Below, piece after piece: positions 7,874 to 17,142 of a stretch of 64,000 bases of DNA. Where the stretch lies: assembly GCF_002941025.1 (NCBI RefSeq), contig NZ_PTJS01000001.1:1922001-1986000 (forward strand). The letters run 5' to 3'. The stretch is from Streptomyces sp. QL37 (GTDB taxonomy: Bacteria; Actinomycetota; Actinomycetes; Streptomycetales; Streptomycetaceae). The notes below the pieces were generated by a model, which saw nothing but the letters and a program-made list of their open reading frames with translations, was not told the origin of the DNA and searched no databases. The translations under genes were made by a program, and so were the position numbers. Each line of letters starts with the position of its first letter. The stretch's first letter is position 1.

Positions 7874-8665
7874 ATGGCGACCACCACCCTCACCAAGGCC
7901 GAGGACCGTGCAGCGGTCGAGCACGCCGCTCGTATCCGACACGTCTCCAAGTCCTTCGCCGGGCCCACGGGGCAGCAGCTCGTCCTGGACGACATCACGC
8001 TCGATGTCGCTCCGGGCGAGTTCGTCACCCTCCTGGGAGCATCCGGGTGCGGCAAATCGACCCTGCTCAACCTGGTGGCCGGACTCGACCGCCCGACCGC
8101 GGGGTCCATCGAGACCCCCGGCGGGCGGCCGGCCCTGATGTTCCAGGAGCACGCCCTCTTCCCGTGGCTGACCGCGGGCAAGAACATCGAACTGGCCCTG
8201 CGGCTGCGCGGGGTGCCGAAGTCGGACCGCCGCCCGGAGGCGGAACGGCTGCTCGAACTCGTACGCCTCGGCGGGGCGTACGGGAAGCGGGTGCACGAGC
8301 TCTCGGGCGGGATGCGCCAGCGGGTGGCGATGGCCCGTGCGCTCGCCCAGGACAGCCAGCTGCTGCTGATGGACGAGCCGTTCGCCGCGCTCGACGCCAT
8401 CACCCGCGATGTGCTGCACGACGAACTGACCCGGATCTGGCGGGAGACGAACGCCTCCGTCCTCTTCGTCACCCACAACGTGCGTGAGGCCGTGCGGCTC
8501 GCCCAGCGCGTCATCCTGCTGTCGTCGCGTCCCGGCCGGATCGCCCGGGAGTGGACGGTCGACATCGAGCAGCCTCGCCGCATCGAGGACACCGCCGTGG
8601 CGGAGCTGTCCGTCGAGATCACCGAACAACTGCGTGGGGAGATCCGCCGACATGGCCAGCACTGA
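7874..8665 (+). CDS. ABC transporter ATP-binding protein, SsuB/TauB-like
   Basis: A 263-residue ATPase of the nitrate/sulfonate/taurine class. Walker A is GASGCGKS (55-62), the signature is LSGGMRQR (143-150) and Walker B is LLLMDEP with D167/E168. The ATG at 7874 has GGAGG eight bases upstream; a GTG at 7865 is too close to that site. It couples ATP hydrolysis to the adjacent permease, whose start overlaps this gene by 14 nt. Confidence 0.93.
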   Translation: MATTTLTKAEDRAAVEHAARIRHVSKSFAGPTGQQLVLDDITLDVAPGEFVTLLGASGCGKSTLLNLVAGLDRPTAGSIETPGGRPALMFQEHALFPWLTAGKNIELALRLRGVPKSDRRPEAERLLELVRLGGAYGKRVHELSGGMRQRVAMARALAQDSQLLLMDEPFAALDAITRDVLHDELTRIWRETNASVLFVTHNVREAVRLAQRVILLSSRPGRIAREWTVDIEQPRRIEDTAVAELSVEITEQLRGEIRRHGQH

Positions 8666-9530
8666 AACGAAGGCCGACGACCTGGCGGGTCTCGAGGCGG
8701 GCCTGGACGCCCTCGACGCCGTACAGGTACGCAGGACGCCGACCCGCGAGATCCTGCTCAACAAGGTCCTGCCGCCGGTCGTCGCCGTCGTCCTGGTGGT
8801 CCTGGTCTGGCAGCTGCTGGTCTGGGCGAAGGTCACCGACGACTACAAGCTCCCGCCGCCCGCGGCGGTCTGGGACAGCCTGACCGACATGTGGATGCAG
8901 GGCACCCTGCTGGAGGTCATCTGGACCAGTGTGTCGCGCGGTCTGCTCGGCTTCGTGATGGCCGTCGCGATCGGCACCCCGCTGGGGCTGCTCGTCGCGC
9001 GGGTGAAGGTGGTCCGGGCGGCGATCGGCCCGATCCTGTCCGGGCTCCAGTCCCTGCCGTCCGTGGCCTGGGTGGCGCCGGCCATCATCTGGCTCGGCCT
9101 CGACGACAAGACGATGTACGCGGTGATCCTCCTCGGCGCCGTGCCGTCCGTCGCCAACGGTCTGGTCTCCGGTGTCGACCAGGTGCCGCCGCTGTTCCTG
9201 CGCGCGGGCCGCACGATCGGCGCGACGGGGCTGCGCGGGACGGTCCACATCGTCCTGCCGGCGGCGCTGCCCGGCTATCTGGCGGGGCTCAAGCAGGGCT
9301 GGGCGTTCTCCTGGCGCTCGCTCATGGCCGCCGAGATCATCGCCTCCTCGCCCGATCTGGGCCTGGGACTCGGCCAGTTGCTGGAGAACGGCCGGAACAA
9401 CTTCGACATGCCGGGGATCTTCCTGGCGATCCTCCTCATCCTGTTCGTCGGTATCGCGATCGACCTGCTGATCTTCAGCCCGCTGGAGCGGCGGGTGCTG
9501 CGCAGCCGCGGTCTCCTCGTGAAGAGCTGA
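8652..9530 (+). CDS. ABC transporter permease, SsuC/TauC-like
   Basis: A 292-residue inner-membrane permease with about six membrane helices. The first, VVAVVLVVLVWQLLVWA, lies near residues 41-57. The cytoplasmic coupling motif follows the pattern A..(I/L)GA.G......VLPAALPGYLAGL in the C-terminal half. An N-terminal soluble extension of about 35 residues precedes the first helix. It forms the transporter with the two preceding genes and overlaps the ATPase gene by 14 nt. Confidence 0.93.
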   Translation: MASTETKADDLAGLEAGLDALDAVQVRRTPTREILLNKVLPPVVAVVLVVLVWQLLVWAKVTDDYKLPPPAAVWDSLTDMWMQGTLLEVIWTSVSRGLLGFVMAVAIGTPLGLLVARVKVVRAAIGPILSGLQSLPSVAWVAPAIIWLGLDDKTMYAVILLGAVPSVANGLVSGVDQVPPLFLRAGRTIGATGLRGTVHIVLPAALPGYLAGLKQGWAFSWRSLMAAEIIASSPDLGLGLGQLLENGRNNFDMPGIFLAILLILFVGIAIDLLIFSPLERRVLRSRGLLVKS

Positions 9531-9536
9531 GTTCTC

Positions 9537-10289
9537 ATGGCATCCCCTGTCCTGCTCGTCGTAGCCCACGGCAGCCGCGACCCGCGGCACGCGGCGGCCG
9601 TCCACGCGCTCACCGCGCGGGTACGGTCGCTGCGGCCCGGGCTGCGGGTGGAGACGGGCTTCCTGGAGTTCAACGCCCCGTCCGTGCCCAGGGTGCTGGA
9701 GCGCCTGGCCGCGGAGGGGGCGGGCGAGGTCGTCGCGCTCCCCCTGCTGCTGACCAGGGCCTTCCACGCCAAGTCGGACATCCCCTCGGTGCTGCGCGAG
9801 GCCCGCGCACGGCTGCCGCGGCTGCGGATCGGCCAGGCCGACGTCCTCGGCCCGTCCCCGCTGCTCAACGCGGCACTGGAACAGAGGCTGTACGAGGCCG
9901 GGGTCTCCCCCGGCGACAAGGGCTCGACCGGGCTGGTCCTGGCATCGGCGGGCTCCACGGACCCGGAGGCGATCGCAGTGATCGCTGAAATCGCGCGGGA
10001 GCTGCGGCACACCGGTTGGTGCGCCGTGCGGCCTGCGTTCGCCTCCGCATCACTGCCCCGCACCGCCGACGCCGTACGCGCCCTGCGGGCCGACGGCGTG
10101 GGGCGGGTCGCGGTCGCGCCGTACGTCATCGCTCCCGGCCGTCTCCCCGACCGCATCGCGGCGGGGGCGGAGGAGGCGGGGGCGGATGTGCTGGCCGGCG
10201 TCCTGGGGCCGTCCCCGGCGCTCGCCCGGCTGCTGCTGACCCGGTACGACGAGGCGCGCCTGCCGGTGCAGGGGACCTTGAGCGCTTAG
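9537..10289 (+). CDS. Sirohydrochlorin chelatase, CbiX/SirB-like
   Basis: A 250-residue class II chelatase with two CbiX half-domains in tandem. The N-terminal half has VVAHGSRDPRHAAAV, whose His is a metal ligand in the family, and FHAKSDIP with a second His. The second half repeats the fold but lacks an equally clear HGS. It starts six bases after the permease stop. In this operon its likely job is inserting iron into sirohydrochlorin to make siroheme for sulfite reductase; a cobalt (B12) role is the alternative. Confidence 0.85.
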   Translation: MASPVLLVVAHGSRDPRHAAAVHALTARVRSLRPGLRVETGFLEFNAPSVPRVLERLAAEGAGEVVALPLLLTRAFHAKSDIPSVLREARARLPRLRIGQADVLGPSPLLNAALEQRLYEAGVSPGDKGSTGLVLASAGSTDPEAIAVIAEIARELRHTGWCAVRPAFASASLPRTADAVRALRADGVGRVAVAPYVIAPGRLPDRIAAGAEEAGADVLAGVLGPSPALARLLLTRYDEARLPVQGTLSA

Positions 10290-10490
10290 CGGTGTGCGGC
10301 ACCCGGTAACGCGGGGAAAGCGCCCCACGGACGCGACGGCACGGCAGGCGCTGCGCACCGCGCGGACTGCCGTCCGACCCGTGCGCGGATACTCTGGGAC
10401 TGCCGTGTCCGGCGTCGTCCGCGTCACGGTGCGACAGCACCGGTGCGTGGTCGCGCCCACCGGTGGCCGAGGCACCACTTCGAGGTCCCC

Positions 10491-11126
10491 ATGATCCGCA
10501 GGCTGGTACTTTCCGCCGTGCCCCGGCTCGTCGGCGCGTCGGTCCTCGGAGCGGTCGCCGGGGCGGTGGTCAGCGGTCCGAACGGTACGCCGCTGGGCAT
10601 CCTCGCGGGCATCGCCTCGGCGGAGGCGGTCTTCGTCGTAGCGGGGTGGCTCGTTCTGTGGCCCATGGACGCGGCCACCACCCATGAGAACGCCCGGCGC
10701 GAGGAGTTCCGGCCCGTCACCGAGGAGATCGCTGTGGTCGGGTCCGCGCTGTGCGGCCTGGTCGGCATCGTGGTGCTGCTCCTCGTCAGCGATACGGACC
10801 TGAGTCACGCCGCCGCCGCGACGGCGCTCTGTGGTGTGTTCACAGCCTGGGCGGCGCTTCACCTCATGTACGCCGCCCGCTACGCCTACATCTATTACCG
10901 GGATCCCGAGGGCGGGATCGACTTCAACACCGACGAGCGGCCGCGGTACAGCGATTTCCTCTACTTCAGTTACAACCTGGGTATGACCTACCAGGTCTCC
11001 GACACCAATGTGTCCACGTCCACCATTCGTGCGGTCGCGCTCCGGCACTGCCTGCTGTCCTATGTCTTCGGCGCCGTCATCCTGGCCACCACCATCAACC
11101 TCGTGACCGGCATCGTCACGGGCTGA
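10491..11126 (+). CDS. DUF1345 family membrane protein
   Basis: A 211-residue integral membrane protein with about five hydrophobic segments. The DUF1345 hallmarks are WPMDAA near residue 57 and [31 protein letters not shown].. followed by [14 protein letters not shown]. The family's function is unknown. The ATG at 10491 follows GAGGT. The 201-nt gap upstream separates it from the sulfur block, so it is probably transcribed on its own. Confidence 0.88.
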   Translation: MIRRLVLSAVPRLVGASVLGAVAGAVVSGPNGTPLGILAGIASAEAVFVVAGWLVLWPMDAATTHENARREEFRPVTEEIAVVGSALCGLVGIVVLLLVSDTDLSHAAAATALCGVFTAWAALHLMYAARYAYIYYRDPEGGIDFNTDERPRYSDFLYFSYNLGMTYQVSDTNVSTSTIRAVALRHCLLSYVFGAVILATTINLVTGIVTG

Positions 11127-11277
11127 CCGCGGGCAGGACCGTACCCGGCCGGATTCCGGCACCGCGCTCCGCCGCTTGCGGAGCGATATGGGGCGGGTTT
11201 GACTGTCTACGGAAGTGGCTTCTTCGTGTACGGAAACGGTGACACCGGGAGCGGCCGCACATGAGGACAGGTGGGAC

Positions 11278-11787
11278 ATGAATATCGTTGAAGAAGCAAT
11301 TGAAGTTGCGGTGCCGGTTCGTACTGCTTACAACCAGTGGACGCAGTTCAAGAGTTTCCCGCGATTCATGTCCACGGTGAAGAAGGTCGAGCAGATCCGT
11401 CCGAATCTCACCAACTGGGTGATCGGTTTCGGCCCGCTGCGCCACGAATTCGCCGCTGAGATCGTGGAGCAGATCCCCGATTCACACCTGGTGTGGCGCA
11501 GCCTCCGGCGGCGCTCCGGCCATCAGGGTGAGGTGTCGTTCCGTACGTCGGGGCCGGACCGTACCGAGATTTCCGTCCGCATAAAGGTGAGGCAGCACGG
11601 AGTCGGGGACTTCTGCTCCGGATTCACGCGTCGCGTGGTCCGGTCCGAGCTCGCGCATTTCAAGGAGTTCATCGAGGGCCTGGGCCAGGAGGGCGGGGCC
11701 TGGCGAGGCTCCATCCACAATGGTCACGTCAAGCCGATGGAGCCGGAACCGCCCAGAAGCCGAGTCCCCCACTGGCCTGTCGGCTGA
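11278..11787 (+). CDS. SRPBCC-family (START/cyclase-like) protein
   Basis: A 169-residue protein opening VEEAIEVAVPVRTAYNQWTQFKSFPRFM, the usual start of the SRPBCC hydrophobic-ligand fold found in polyketide cyclases and stress-associated cyclase-like proteins. Ligand unknown. The first dozen codons are strikingly AT-rich (AAT, GTT, GAA, GCA, ATT) compared with the rest, which may keep the start site unfolded. It lies 39 nt before the molybdopterin oxidoreductase and is probably cotranscribed with it. Confidence 0.82.
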   Translation: MNIVEEAIEVAVPVRTAYNQWTQFKSFPRFMSTVKKVEQIRPNLTNWVIGFGPLRHEFAAEIVEQIPDSHLVWRSLRRRSGHQGEVSFRTSGPDRTEISVRIKVRQHGVGDFCSGFTRRVVRSELAHFKEFIEGLGQEGGAWRGSIHNGHVKPMEPEPPRSRVPHWPVG

Positions 11788-11826
11788 CCCGCCTCCTTCG
11801 GCGCGAGAGAGCGAGAGACGCACGGG

Positions 11827-14115
11827 ATGAAGAAGCCACCGAGCCATGAACCGGACGAGGAACTCAGCGTCACTCCGCCGAAGAAATGGGCGGCAGGAGT
11901 GCCCGCGGTGACGCACGCCCTGGAGTACTCCCTGGAGGAGACGTCGGTGCGGCGGACAGGGACGACGCTGCTCACCATGAACCAGGTGGGCGGCATCGAC
12001 TGTCCCGGTTGTGCCTGGGCCGATCCCTCCCCGGGCCATCGGCACCTCAACGAGTACTGCGAGAACGGCGCGAAGCACATCAACGATGAGGCCACGACGC
12101 GCCGCGTCACCGCCGACTTCTTCCGCAGGCACTCGGTCTCCGAACTGGGACAGCGCTCCGATCTGTGGCTCAACCAGCAGGGCCGGCTCACCGAGCCGAT
12201 GGTGAAGCGGGACGGTTCGGACCACTACGAGCCGATCAGCTGGCACGACGCACTGGGGCTGCTCGCCGGGGAACTGAAGGCGCTGGACTCGCCGGACGAG
12301 GCGGTCTTCTACACATCGGGCCGGGTGAGCAACGAGGCCGCGTTCCTCCTGCAGCTCTTCGCCAGGGTCTTCGGTACCAACAATCTGCCCGACTGCAGCA
12401 ACATGTGCCATGAGTCCAGCGGCTTCGCCCTGCACGAGACCCTGGGCACGGGCAAGGGCTCGGTGAGCCTCGAGGACATCCACCATGCCGACCTGATCTT
12501 CCTGGTGGGGCAGAATCCCGGCACGAACCATCCGCGGCAGCTCTCCGCGCTGGAGGAGGCCAAGGGGAACGGCGCCCGCGTCATCGCGGTGAACACGCTG
12601 CCGGAGGCCGGACTTCTGCGGTTCAAGAACCCTCAGAAGGCCCGCGGCGTCGTCGGCAACGGCGTACAGATCGCCGACCGTTTCCTGCACATCCGCAGCG
12701 GCGGCGACCTCGCGTTGTTCCAGGGCCTGAACCGGCTGCTGCTCGAGGCGGAGGACGCGCGGCCGGGCACCGTGCTCGACCACGAATTCATCATGTCGAA
12801 CACCAGTGGGTTCGAGGAGTTCGCCCGGCACGCCCGGACCGTCGCCTGGGAGGACATCCTCACCGCCACGGATCTCACTCGCGAGGAGATCGAGGCGGTC
12901 CGTGACGAGGTCCTGCGCAGCAAGCGCGTCATCGTGTGCTGGGCCATGGGGGTCACCCAGCAGAAGCACGGCGTCCCCACCGTCCGGGAGATCGTGAACT
13001 TCCTGCTTCTGCGCGGCAACCTGGGCAAGGCCGGGGCCGGAACATGCCCGGTGCGGGGGCACAGCAACGTACAGGGCGACCGCACGATGGGAATCTGGGA
13101 ACAGATGCCCGACTCGTTCCTGGACAGGCTGGAGCGGGAGTTCGGCTTCCAACCGCCCCGCGCCCACGGGCTCGACTCGGTGAACTCGATCAAGGCCATG
13201 CACGAAGGCCGTGTCAAGGTCTTCCTCGGCGTCGCCGGCAACTTCGTCCGAGCCGCTCCGGACAGCGCCTTCACCGAGGACGCCATGCGGCGATGCGGTT
13301 TCACCGCCCACATCTCCACGAAGCTCAACAGGTCCCACACCGTGTGCGGCCGGACCGCCCTCATCCTGCCCACCCTGGGCCGTACCGAACTGGACACCCA
13401 GGCGACCGGTGAGCAGTTCGTCACCGTGGAGAACTCCATGAGTGAGGTGCACACCTCCTACGGGCGTCTGAAGCCGGCCTCCAAGCTGCTGCTCAGTGAG
13501 GTCGCCATCCTGGCCCGGCTCGCCGTCCGGACCCTCGACGGCAGGGGCGGAATTCCGTGGGAGCAGTTCGAAGCCGACTACGGGGCCATCCGTGACCGCA
13601 TCTCCAACGTGGTGCCGGGGCTCCACCAGTTCAACCGCCGTGTGGTCCGTCCCGGTGGCATCAGGCTGCCCAACCCCGTCAACGAGGGGATCTACCCCAC
13701 CCCCGTCGGCAAGGCCCTGTTCAGCTGCAATGCCTGGGAGATGTCGTCCGCACCCGAGGGCCACCTGCTGTTGCAGACCTTGCGCTCCCACGACCAGTGG
13801 AACACCATCCCCTACACCGAGAACGACCGCTACCGGGGCATCCACGGAAGCCGCCGGGTGGTCATGGTGAACCCGGACGACATGGACCGGCTCGGCCTGG
13901 CGGAAGGTCAGCGCGTCGACCTGGTGAGCGTGTGGGCCGACGATGTGCTGCGCCGTGCCGAGGACTTCAAGGTGGTGTCCTACCCGACGTCGGCCGGATG
14001 CGCCGCCGCCTACTACCCGGAGACCAATGTCCTGTTGCCGCTGGACAGTGTGGCCGCGACCAGCAACCAGCCGACCGCCAAGGGCATCGTGGTCCGGCTG
14101 GAGCCCACCGTGTAG
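11827..14115 (+). CDS. FdhF/YdeP family molybdopterin oxidoreductase
   Basis: A 762-residue relative of formate dehydrogenase alpha subunits, YdeP branch. It keeps CPGC (C59, C62) in the N-terminal region but not a complete formate dehydrogenase 4Fe-4S quartet, and has Cys rather than selenocysteine at C194 (NMCHESSG). The molybdopterin domain (to about residue 600) carries GRVSNEAAF and QNPGTNHPRQ; the C-terminal domain binds the dinucleotide cofactor (NPDD...GLAEGQRVDL). No signal peptide is seen, so it is cytoplasmic. The true substrate of this branch is not established; E. coli YdeP is linked to acid resistance. Confidence 0.88.
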   Translation: MKKPPSHEPDEELSVTPPKKWAAGVPAVTHALEYSLEETSVRRTGTTLLTMNQVGGIDCPGCAWADPSPGHRHLNEYCENGAKHINDEATTRRVTADFFRRHSVSELGQRSDLWLNQQGRLTEPMVKRDGSDHYEPISWHDALGLLAGELKALDSPDEAVFYTSGRVSNEAAFLLQLFARVFGTNNLPDCSNMCHESSGFALHETLGTGKGSVSLEDIHHADLIFLVGQNPGTNHPRQLSALEEAKGNGARVIAVNTLPEAGLLRFKNPQKARGVVGNGVQIADRFLHIRSGGDLALFQGLNRLLLEAEDARPGTVLDHEFIMSNTSGFEEFARHARTVAWEDILTATDLTREEIEAVRDEVLRSKRVIVCWAMGVTQQKHGVPTVREIVNFLLLRGNLGKAGAGTCPVRGHSNVQGDRTMGIWEQMPDSFLDRLEREFGFQPPRAHGLDSVNSIKAMHEGRVKVFLGVAGNFVRAAPDSAFTEDAMRRCGFTAHISTKLNRSHTVCGRTALILPTLGRTELDTQATGEQFVTVENSMSEVHTSYGRLKPASKLLLSEVAILARLAVRTLDGRGGIPWEQFEADYGAIRDRISNVVPGLHQFNRRVVRPGGIRLPNPVNEGIYPTPVGKALFSCNAWEMSSAPEGHLLLQTLRSHDQWNTIPYTENDRYRGIHGSRRVVMVNPDDMDRLGLAEGQRVDLVSVWADDVLRRAEDFKVVSYPTSAGCAAAYYPETNVLLPLDSVAATSNQPTAKGIVVRLEPTV

Positions 14116-14141
14116 GTGAACCCCGGTCATGGGAGCCGGCT

Positions 14142-14167
14142 GCCCGGGCGCGGCCGGCCGCCCGGGC
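14142..14167. terminator. GC-rich hairpin between convergent genes
   Basis: GCCCGGGCG (14142-14150) is matched perfectly by CGCCCGGGC (14159-14167) around an eight-base loop. It lies between the ends of the YdeP-like gene and the phosphomannomutase gene, where a bidirectional terminator is expected. There is no U-run, as is usual in this GC-rich lineage. Confidence 0.55.
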
Positions 14168-14177
14168 CGGCCGCCGC

Positions 14178-15563
14178 TCAGGCACGGACGACGGCGAGCA
14201 CCTCGTCACGGATACGGCCCGTCGACTCCGGGTCCCGCGCCTCCACGTTGAGCCGGAGCAGCGGCTCCGTGTTGGAGGGGCGGAGGTTGAACCACCAGTC
14301 GGGGCCGCTCACCGTGAGCCCGTCGAGGTCGTCGACGGCGACCTCGCCGCGCGACTCCCATGCCGCACGGACGGCGGCCGTTCGCCCGGCCTGGTCGGTC
14401 ACCGTCGAGTTGATCTCACCGGAGGCGGCGTAGCGCTCGAACCGGCGGGTCAGCGCGGAGAGCGGGCCGTCCTGGCCGCCGAGGGCGGCCAGCACGTGCA
14501 GTGCGGCCAGCATGCCCGTGTCCGCGTTCCAGAAGTCCCGGAAGTAGTAGTGGGCGGAGTGTTCACCGCCGAACACCGCCCCGGTGCGGGCCATCTCCGC
14601 CTTGATGAAGGAGTGACCGACCCGGGTACGGACCGGTGTGCCGCCCGCCTCGCGGATCAGTTCGGGCACCGCACGGGATGTGATCAGGTTGTGGATCACA
14701 CGGGACCCGGGGTGCCGGGCCAGCTCGCGCAGGGCGACGAGCGCGGTGACGGCGGACGGCGAGACCGGGTCGCCGTTCTCGTCGACGACGAAGCAGCGGT
14801 CCGCGTCACCGTCGAAGGCCAGGCCGAGGTCGGCGCCCTCGGTCCGGACCCGGGCCCGGAGGTCGACGATGTTGGCCGGCTCCAGCGGGTTCGCCTCGTG
14901 GTTGGGGAAGGTTCCGTCCAGCTCGAAGTACATCGGCACGACGTCCAGCGGAAGTCCTGCGAACACCGTCGGGACGGTGTGCCCGCCCATCCCGTTGCCC
15001 GCGTCCACGACGACCTTCAGCGGCCTGATGCCGCTCAGGTCGACGAGCGAGCGCAGGTGCGCGGAGTAGTCCCCCAGCGTCTGCCGGGTGTTCATGGAGC
15101 CGCGCCGTGCGGCGGGTCCGGGGGCTCCTTCGTCGGACCACCGTTCGACGAGCGCGCGGATCTCCGCGAGCCCGGTGTCCTGGCCGACCGGCTCGGCGCC
15201 GGCCCGGCAGAGCTTGATCCCGTTGTACCGCGCCGGGTTGTGCGACGCCGTGAACATGGCTCCGGGCAGTCCGGACGAGCCAGACGCGAAGTACAGCTGG
15301 TCGGTCGAGCACAGGCCGGTCCCGGTGACGTCGGCGCCCTGCGCACAGGCACCGCGGGCGAACGCCGCGGCGAGACCCGGCGACGAGGGCCGCATGTCGT
15401 GCCCGGTGACGATGGCGTCCGCACCCGTGACCCGCACGAACGCGGCCCCGAACAGTTCGGCCGTCGCCTCGTCCCACTGGTCGGGCACCACACCTCGCAC
15501 GTCGTAGGCCTTGACCAGGCCGGACAGATCGGTGCGGGGCGTCGGGTCAGTCGTGCACGCCAT
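14178..15563 (-). CDS. manB: Phosphomannomutase/phosphoglucomutase
   Basis: A 461-residue alpha-phosphohexomutase. The phospho-serine loop is TASHNP with S107, and the Mg loop is DGDADR (251-256). The sugar-binding loop GGEHSAH and the phosphate-binding loop RPSNTEPLLR near the C-terminus are present. It is the last gene of the LacI-controlled mannoside operon and overlaps the GH13 gene by 17 nt. In that setting it would turn mannose-1-phosphate, the phosphorylase product, into mannose-6-phosphate for central metabolism. Housekeeping GDP-mannose supply is a second possible use. Confidence 0.92.
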   Translation of the reverse strand: MACTTDPTPRTDLSGLVKAYDVRGVVPDQWDEATAELFGAAFVRVTGADAIVTGHDMRPSSPGLAAAFARGACAQGADVTGTGLCSTDQLYFASGSSGLPGAMFTASHNPARYNGIKLCRAGAEPVGQDTGLAEIRALVERWSDEGAPGPAARRGSMNTRQTLGDYSAHLRSLVDLSGIRPLKVVVDAGNGMGGHTVPTVFAGLPLDVVPMYFELDGTFPNHEANPLEPANIVDLRARVRTEGADLGLAFDGDADRCFVVDENGDPVSPSAVTALVALRELARHPGSRVIHNLITSRAVPELIREAGGTPVRTRVGHSFIKAEMARTGAVFGGEHSAHYYFRDFWNADTGMLAALHVLAALGGQDGPLSALTRRFERYAASGEINSTVTDQAGRTAAVRAAWESRGEVAVDDLDGLTVSGPDWWFNLRPSNTEPLLRLNVEARDPESTGRIRDEVLAVVRA

Positions 15564-17142
15564 CGGCGTCTCCTTCGGTGAGCCATACGGCGGTGTCGGG
15601 AGGCAGCGCGTCCCCGACCATCGGCCCGCTGCTCAGTACCGGGCTGCCGGTGAGGCCGAGCGCGGCGAGGGACAGCGGCCGGGTGCCGAGGTTGACCGCG
15701 CAGGTCATGTCGCCGCGCCGGAAGACGAGATGAGACGCTCCGGGCGGGGAGAGCCAGAGCGGGGGCTCGGCGGGGTCGGGCGCGGGATGCGCGCGCCGCA
15801 GCCGCAGCGCCGCCCGGTAGAGACGCAGCGTCGAGTGCGCGTCCCGCTCCTGGGCCTCGGCGGTGAGGGGGCCCCAGTCGCCGGGCTGCGGCAGCCACGT
15901 CGCCTCCGGCGCCGCCGTCGTGAAGCCGTACGGTGCAGCTTCACCGGACCACGGGAGCGGCACCCGGGCGCCGTCACGGCCGCGGTCGGTGTGGCCCGAG
16001 CGCTCCCACAGCGGGTCGAGGATGCGGTTGTCGGGCACCTCCGCCTGTGGCAGCCCCAGCTCCTCGCCCTGGTAGAGATACGCGGACCCCGGCAGCGCCA
16101 GCATCAGCAGCGCCGCCGCACGGGCCCGGGCGGGCGACCCGTGGCGTGTCACCGGACGGACCGCGTCATGGCTGGACAGCAGCCACGTGACGGGACTGCC
16201 CGGCACCGCGAACGAGCCGTCGACGACCCGGCGAAGCTCGGCCGCGTCCCACGAGGCCTCCAGGAACGCGAAGTTGAACGCCTGGTGCATCTCGTCGGGC
16301 CGGATGTAGCGGGCCAGGCGCTCCGCGTCGAAGACGGCCGACTCGGCGACCAGTACCCGGTCCTCGGGGGCCACCGCGCCCGCGGGCGCCGGATGGGTGT
16401 CGAGCAGCGCCCGCCACCGGCGGTACAGCGGGTGGAGCTCCTCCTGGTCGTAGTACGGCATCAGGTGGTTGCGCAGTGGGTCGCCGTGCTGGCCGGGGCC
16501 GGCGTCGGGCAGGCCCTCCGCCTTGAACAGGGCATGGGCCACGTCCACGCGGAAGCCGTCCACGCCCCGGTCGAGCCAGTGGCGCAGCACGTCGGTGAAG
16601 GCGTCCTGCACCTCGGGGTTGCGCCAGTTCAGGTCGGGCTGCTCCGGGGCGTGCAGATGGCAGTACCACGCGCCGTCCGCGACCCGGGTCCAGGCGGGGC
16701 CGCCGAAGGCCGACTGCCAGTCGTTGGGCGGCAGCCCGCCGTCCGCGCCCTGCCCGTCCCGGAAGAGGTACATCTCCCGCTCCGCCGAACCGGGGCCCGC
16801 AGCGAGCGCCTCCTGGAACCAGGGGTGCCGGTCGGACGTGTGGTTCGGGACCAGGTCGACGATCAGCTTGAGGCCCAGCTCGTGGGCGCGGGCGGTCAGC
16901 CGGTCGACGTCGGCCGGCGTCCCCAGATCCTCGGCGACGCCCGTGTGGTCGGCGATGTCGTAGCCCCCGTCGGCCAGCGGCGACGGATAGAACGGTGTGA
17001 TCCACACGGCGTCCGCGCCGAGTTCCCTGATGTGTGCCAGACGGGCGGTCACCCCGGGCAGGTCGCCGATGCCGTCGCCGTTCGAGTCGGCGAACGCGCG
17101 GGGGTAGACCTCGTAGCAGACCATGTCCTGCCACCAGCTCAT
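15547..17142 (-). CDS. GH13 alpha-glucosidase-like glycoside hydrolase
   Basis: A 531-residue GH13 enzyme of the oligo-1,6-glucosidase/alpha-glucosidase type, opening WWQDMVCYEVYPRAFADSNGDG. Catalytic residues by motif are D200 (GFRVDVAH), E267 (VLVAES) and D326 (SSHD). No signal peptide is seen, so it acts inside the cell on imported oligosaccharide. It starts in an ATGA overlap with the dehydrogenase gene. An alpha-glucosidase beside a beta-mannoside phosphorylase suggests a mixed substrate or a relaxed sugar specificity, which sequence alone cannot settle. Confidence 0.9.
   Translation of the reverse strand: MSWWQDMVCYEVYPRAFADSNGDGIGDLPGVTARLAHIRELGADAVWITPFYPSPLADGGYDIADHTGVAEDLGTPADVDRLTARAHELGLKLIVDLVPNHTSDRHPWFQEALAAGPGSAEREMYLFRDGQGADGGLPPNDWQSAFGGPAWTRVADGAWYCHLHAPEQPDLNWRNPEVQDAFTDVLRHWLDRGVDGFRVDVAHALFKAEGLPDAGPGQHGDPLRNHLMPYYDQEELHPLYRRWRALLDTHPAPAGAVAPEDRVLVAESAVFDAERLARYIRPDEMHQAFNFAFLEASWDAAELRRVVDGSFAVPGSPVTWLLSSHDAVRPVTRHGSPARARAAALLMLALPGSAYLYQGEELGLPQAEVPDNRILDPLWERSGHTDRGRDGARVPLPWSGEAAPYGFTTAAPEATWLPQPGDWGPLTAEAQERDAHSTLRLYRAALRLRRAHPAPDPAEPPLWLSPPGASHLVFRRGDMTCAVNLGTRPLSLAALGLTGSPVLSSGPMVGDALPPDTAVWLTEGDADGVHD

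Noticed and set aside
6481-8622. 713-aa - strand frame over the sulfonate transporter genes
   Set aside because: Antisense to three genes with lipobox, Walker motifs and permease helices.
11482-14130. 882-aa open frame on the - strand opposite the YdeP-like oxidoreductase
   Set aside because: Antisense shadow with no family motif; the + strand gene is unambiguous.
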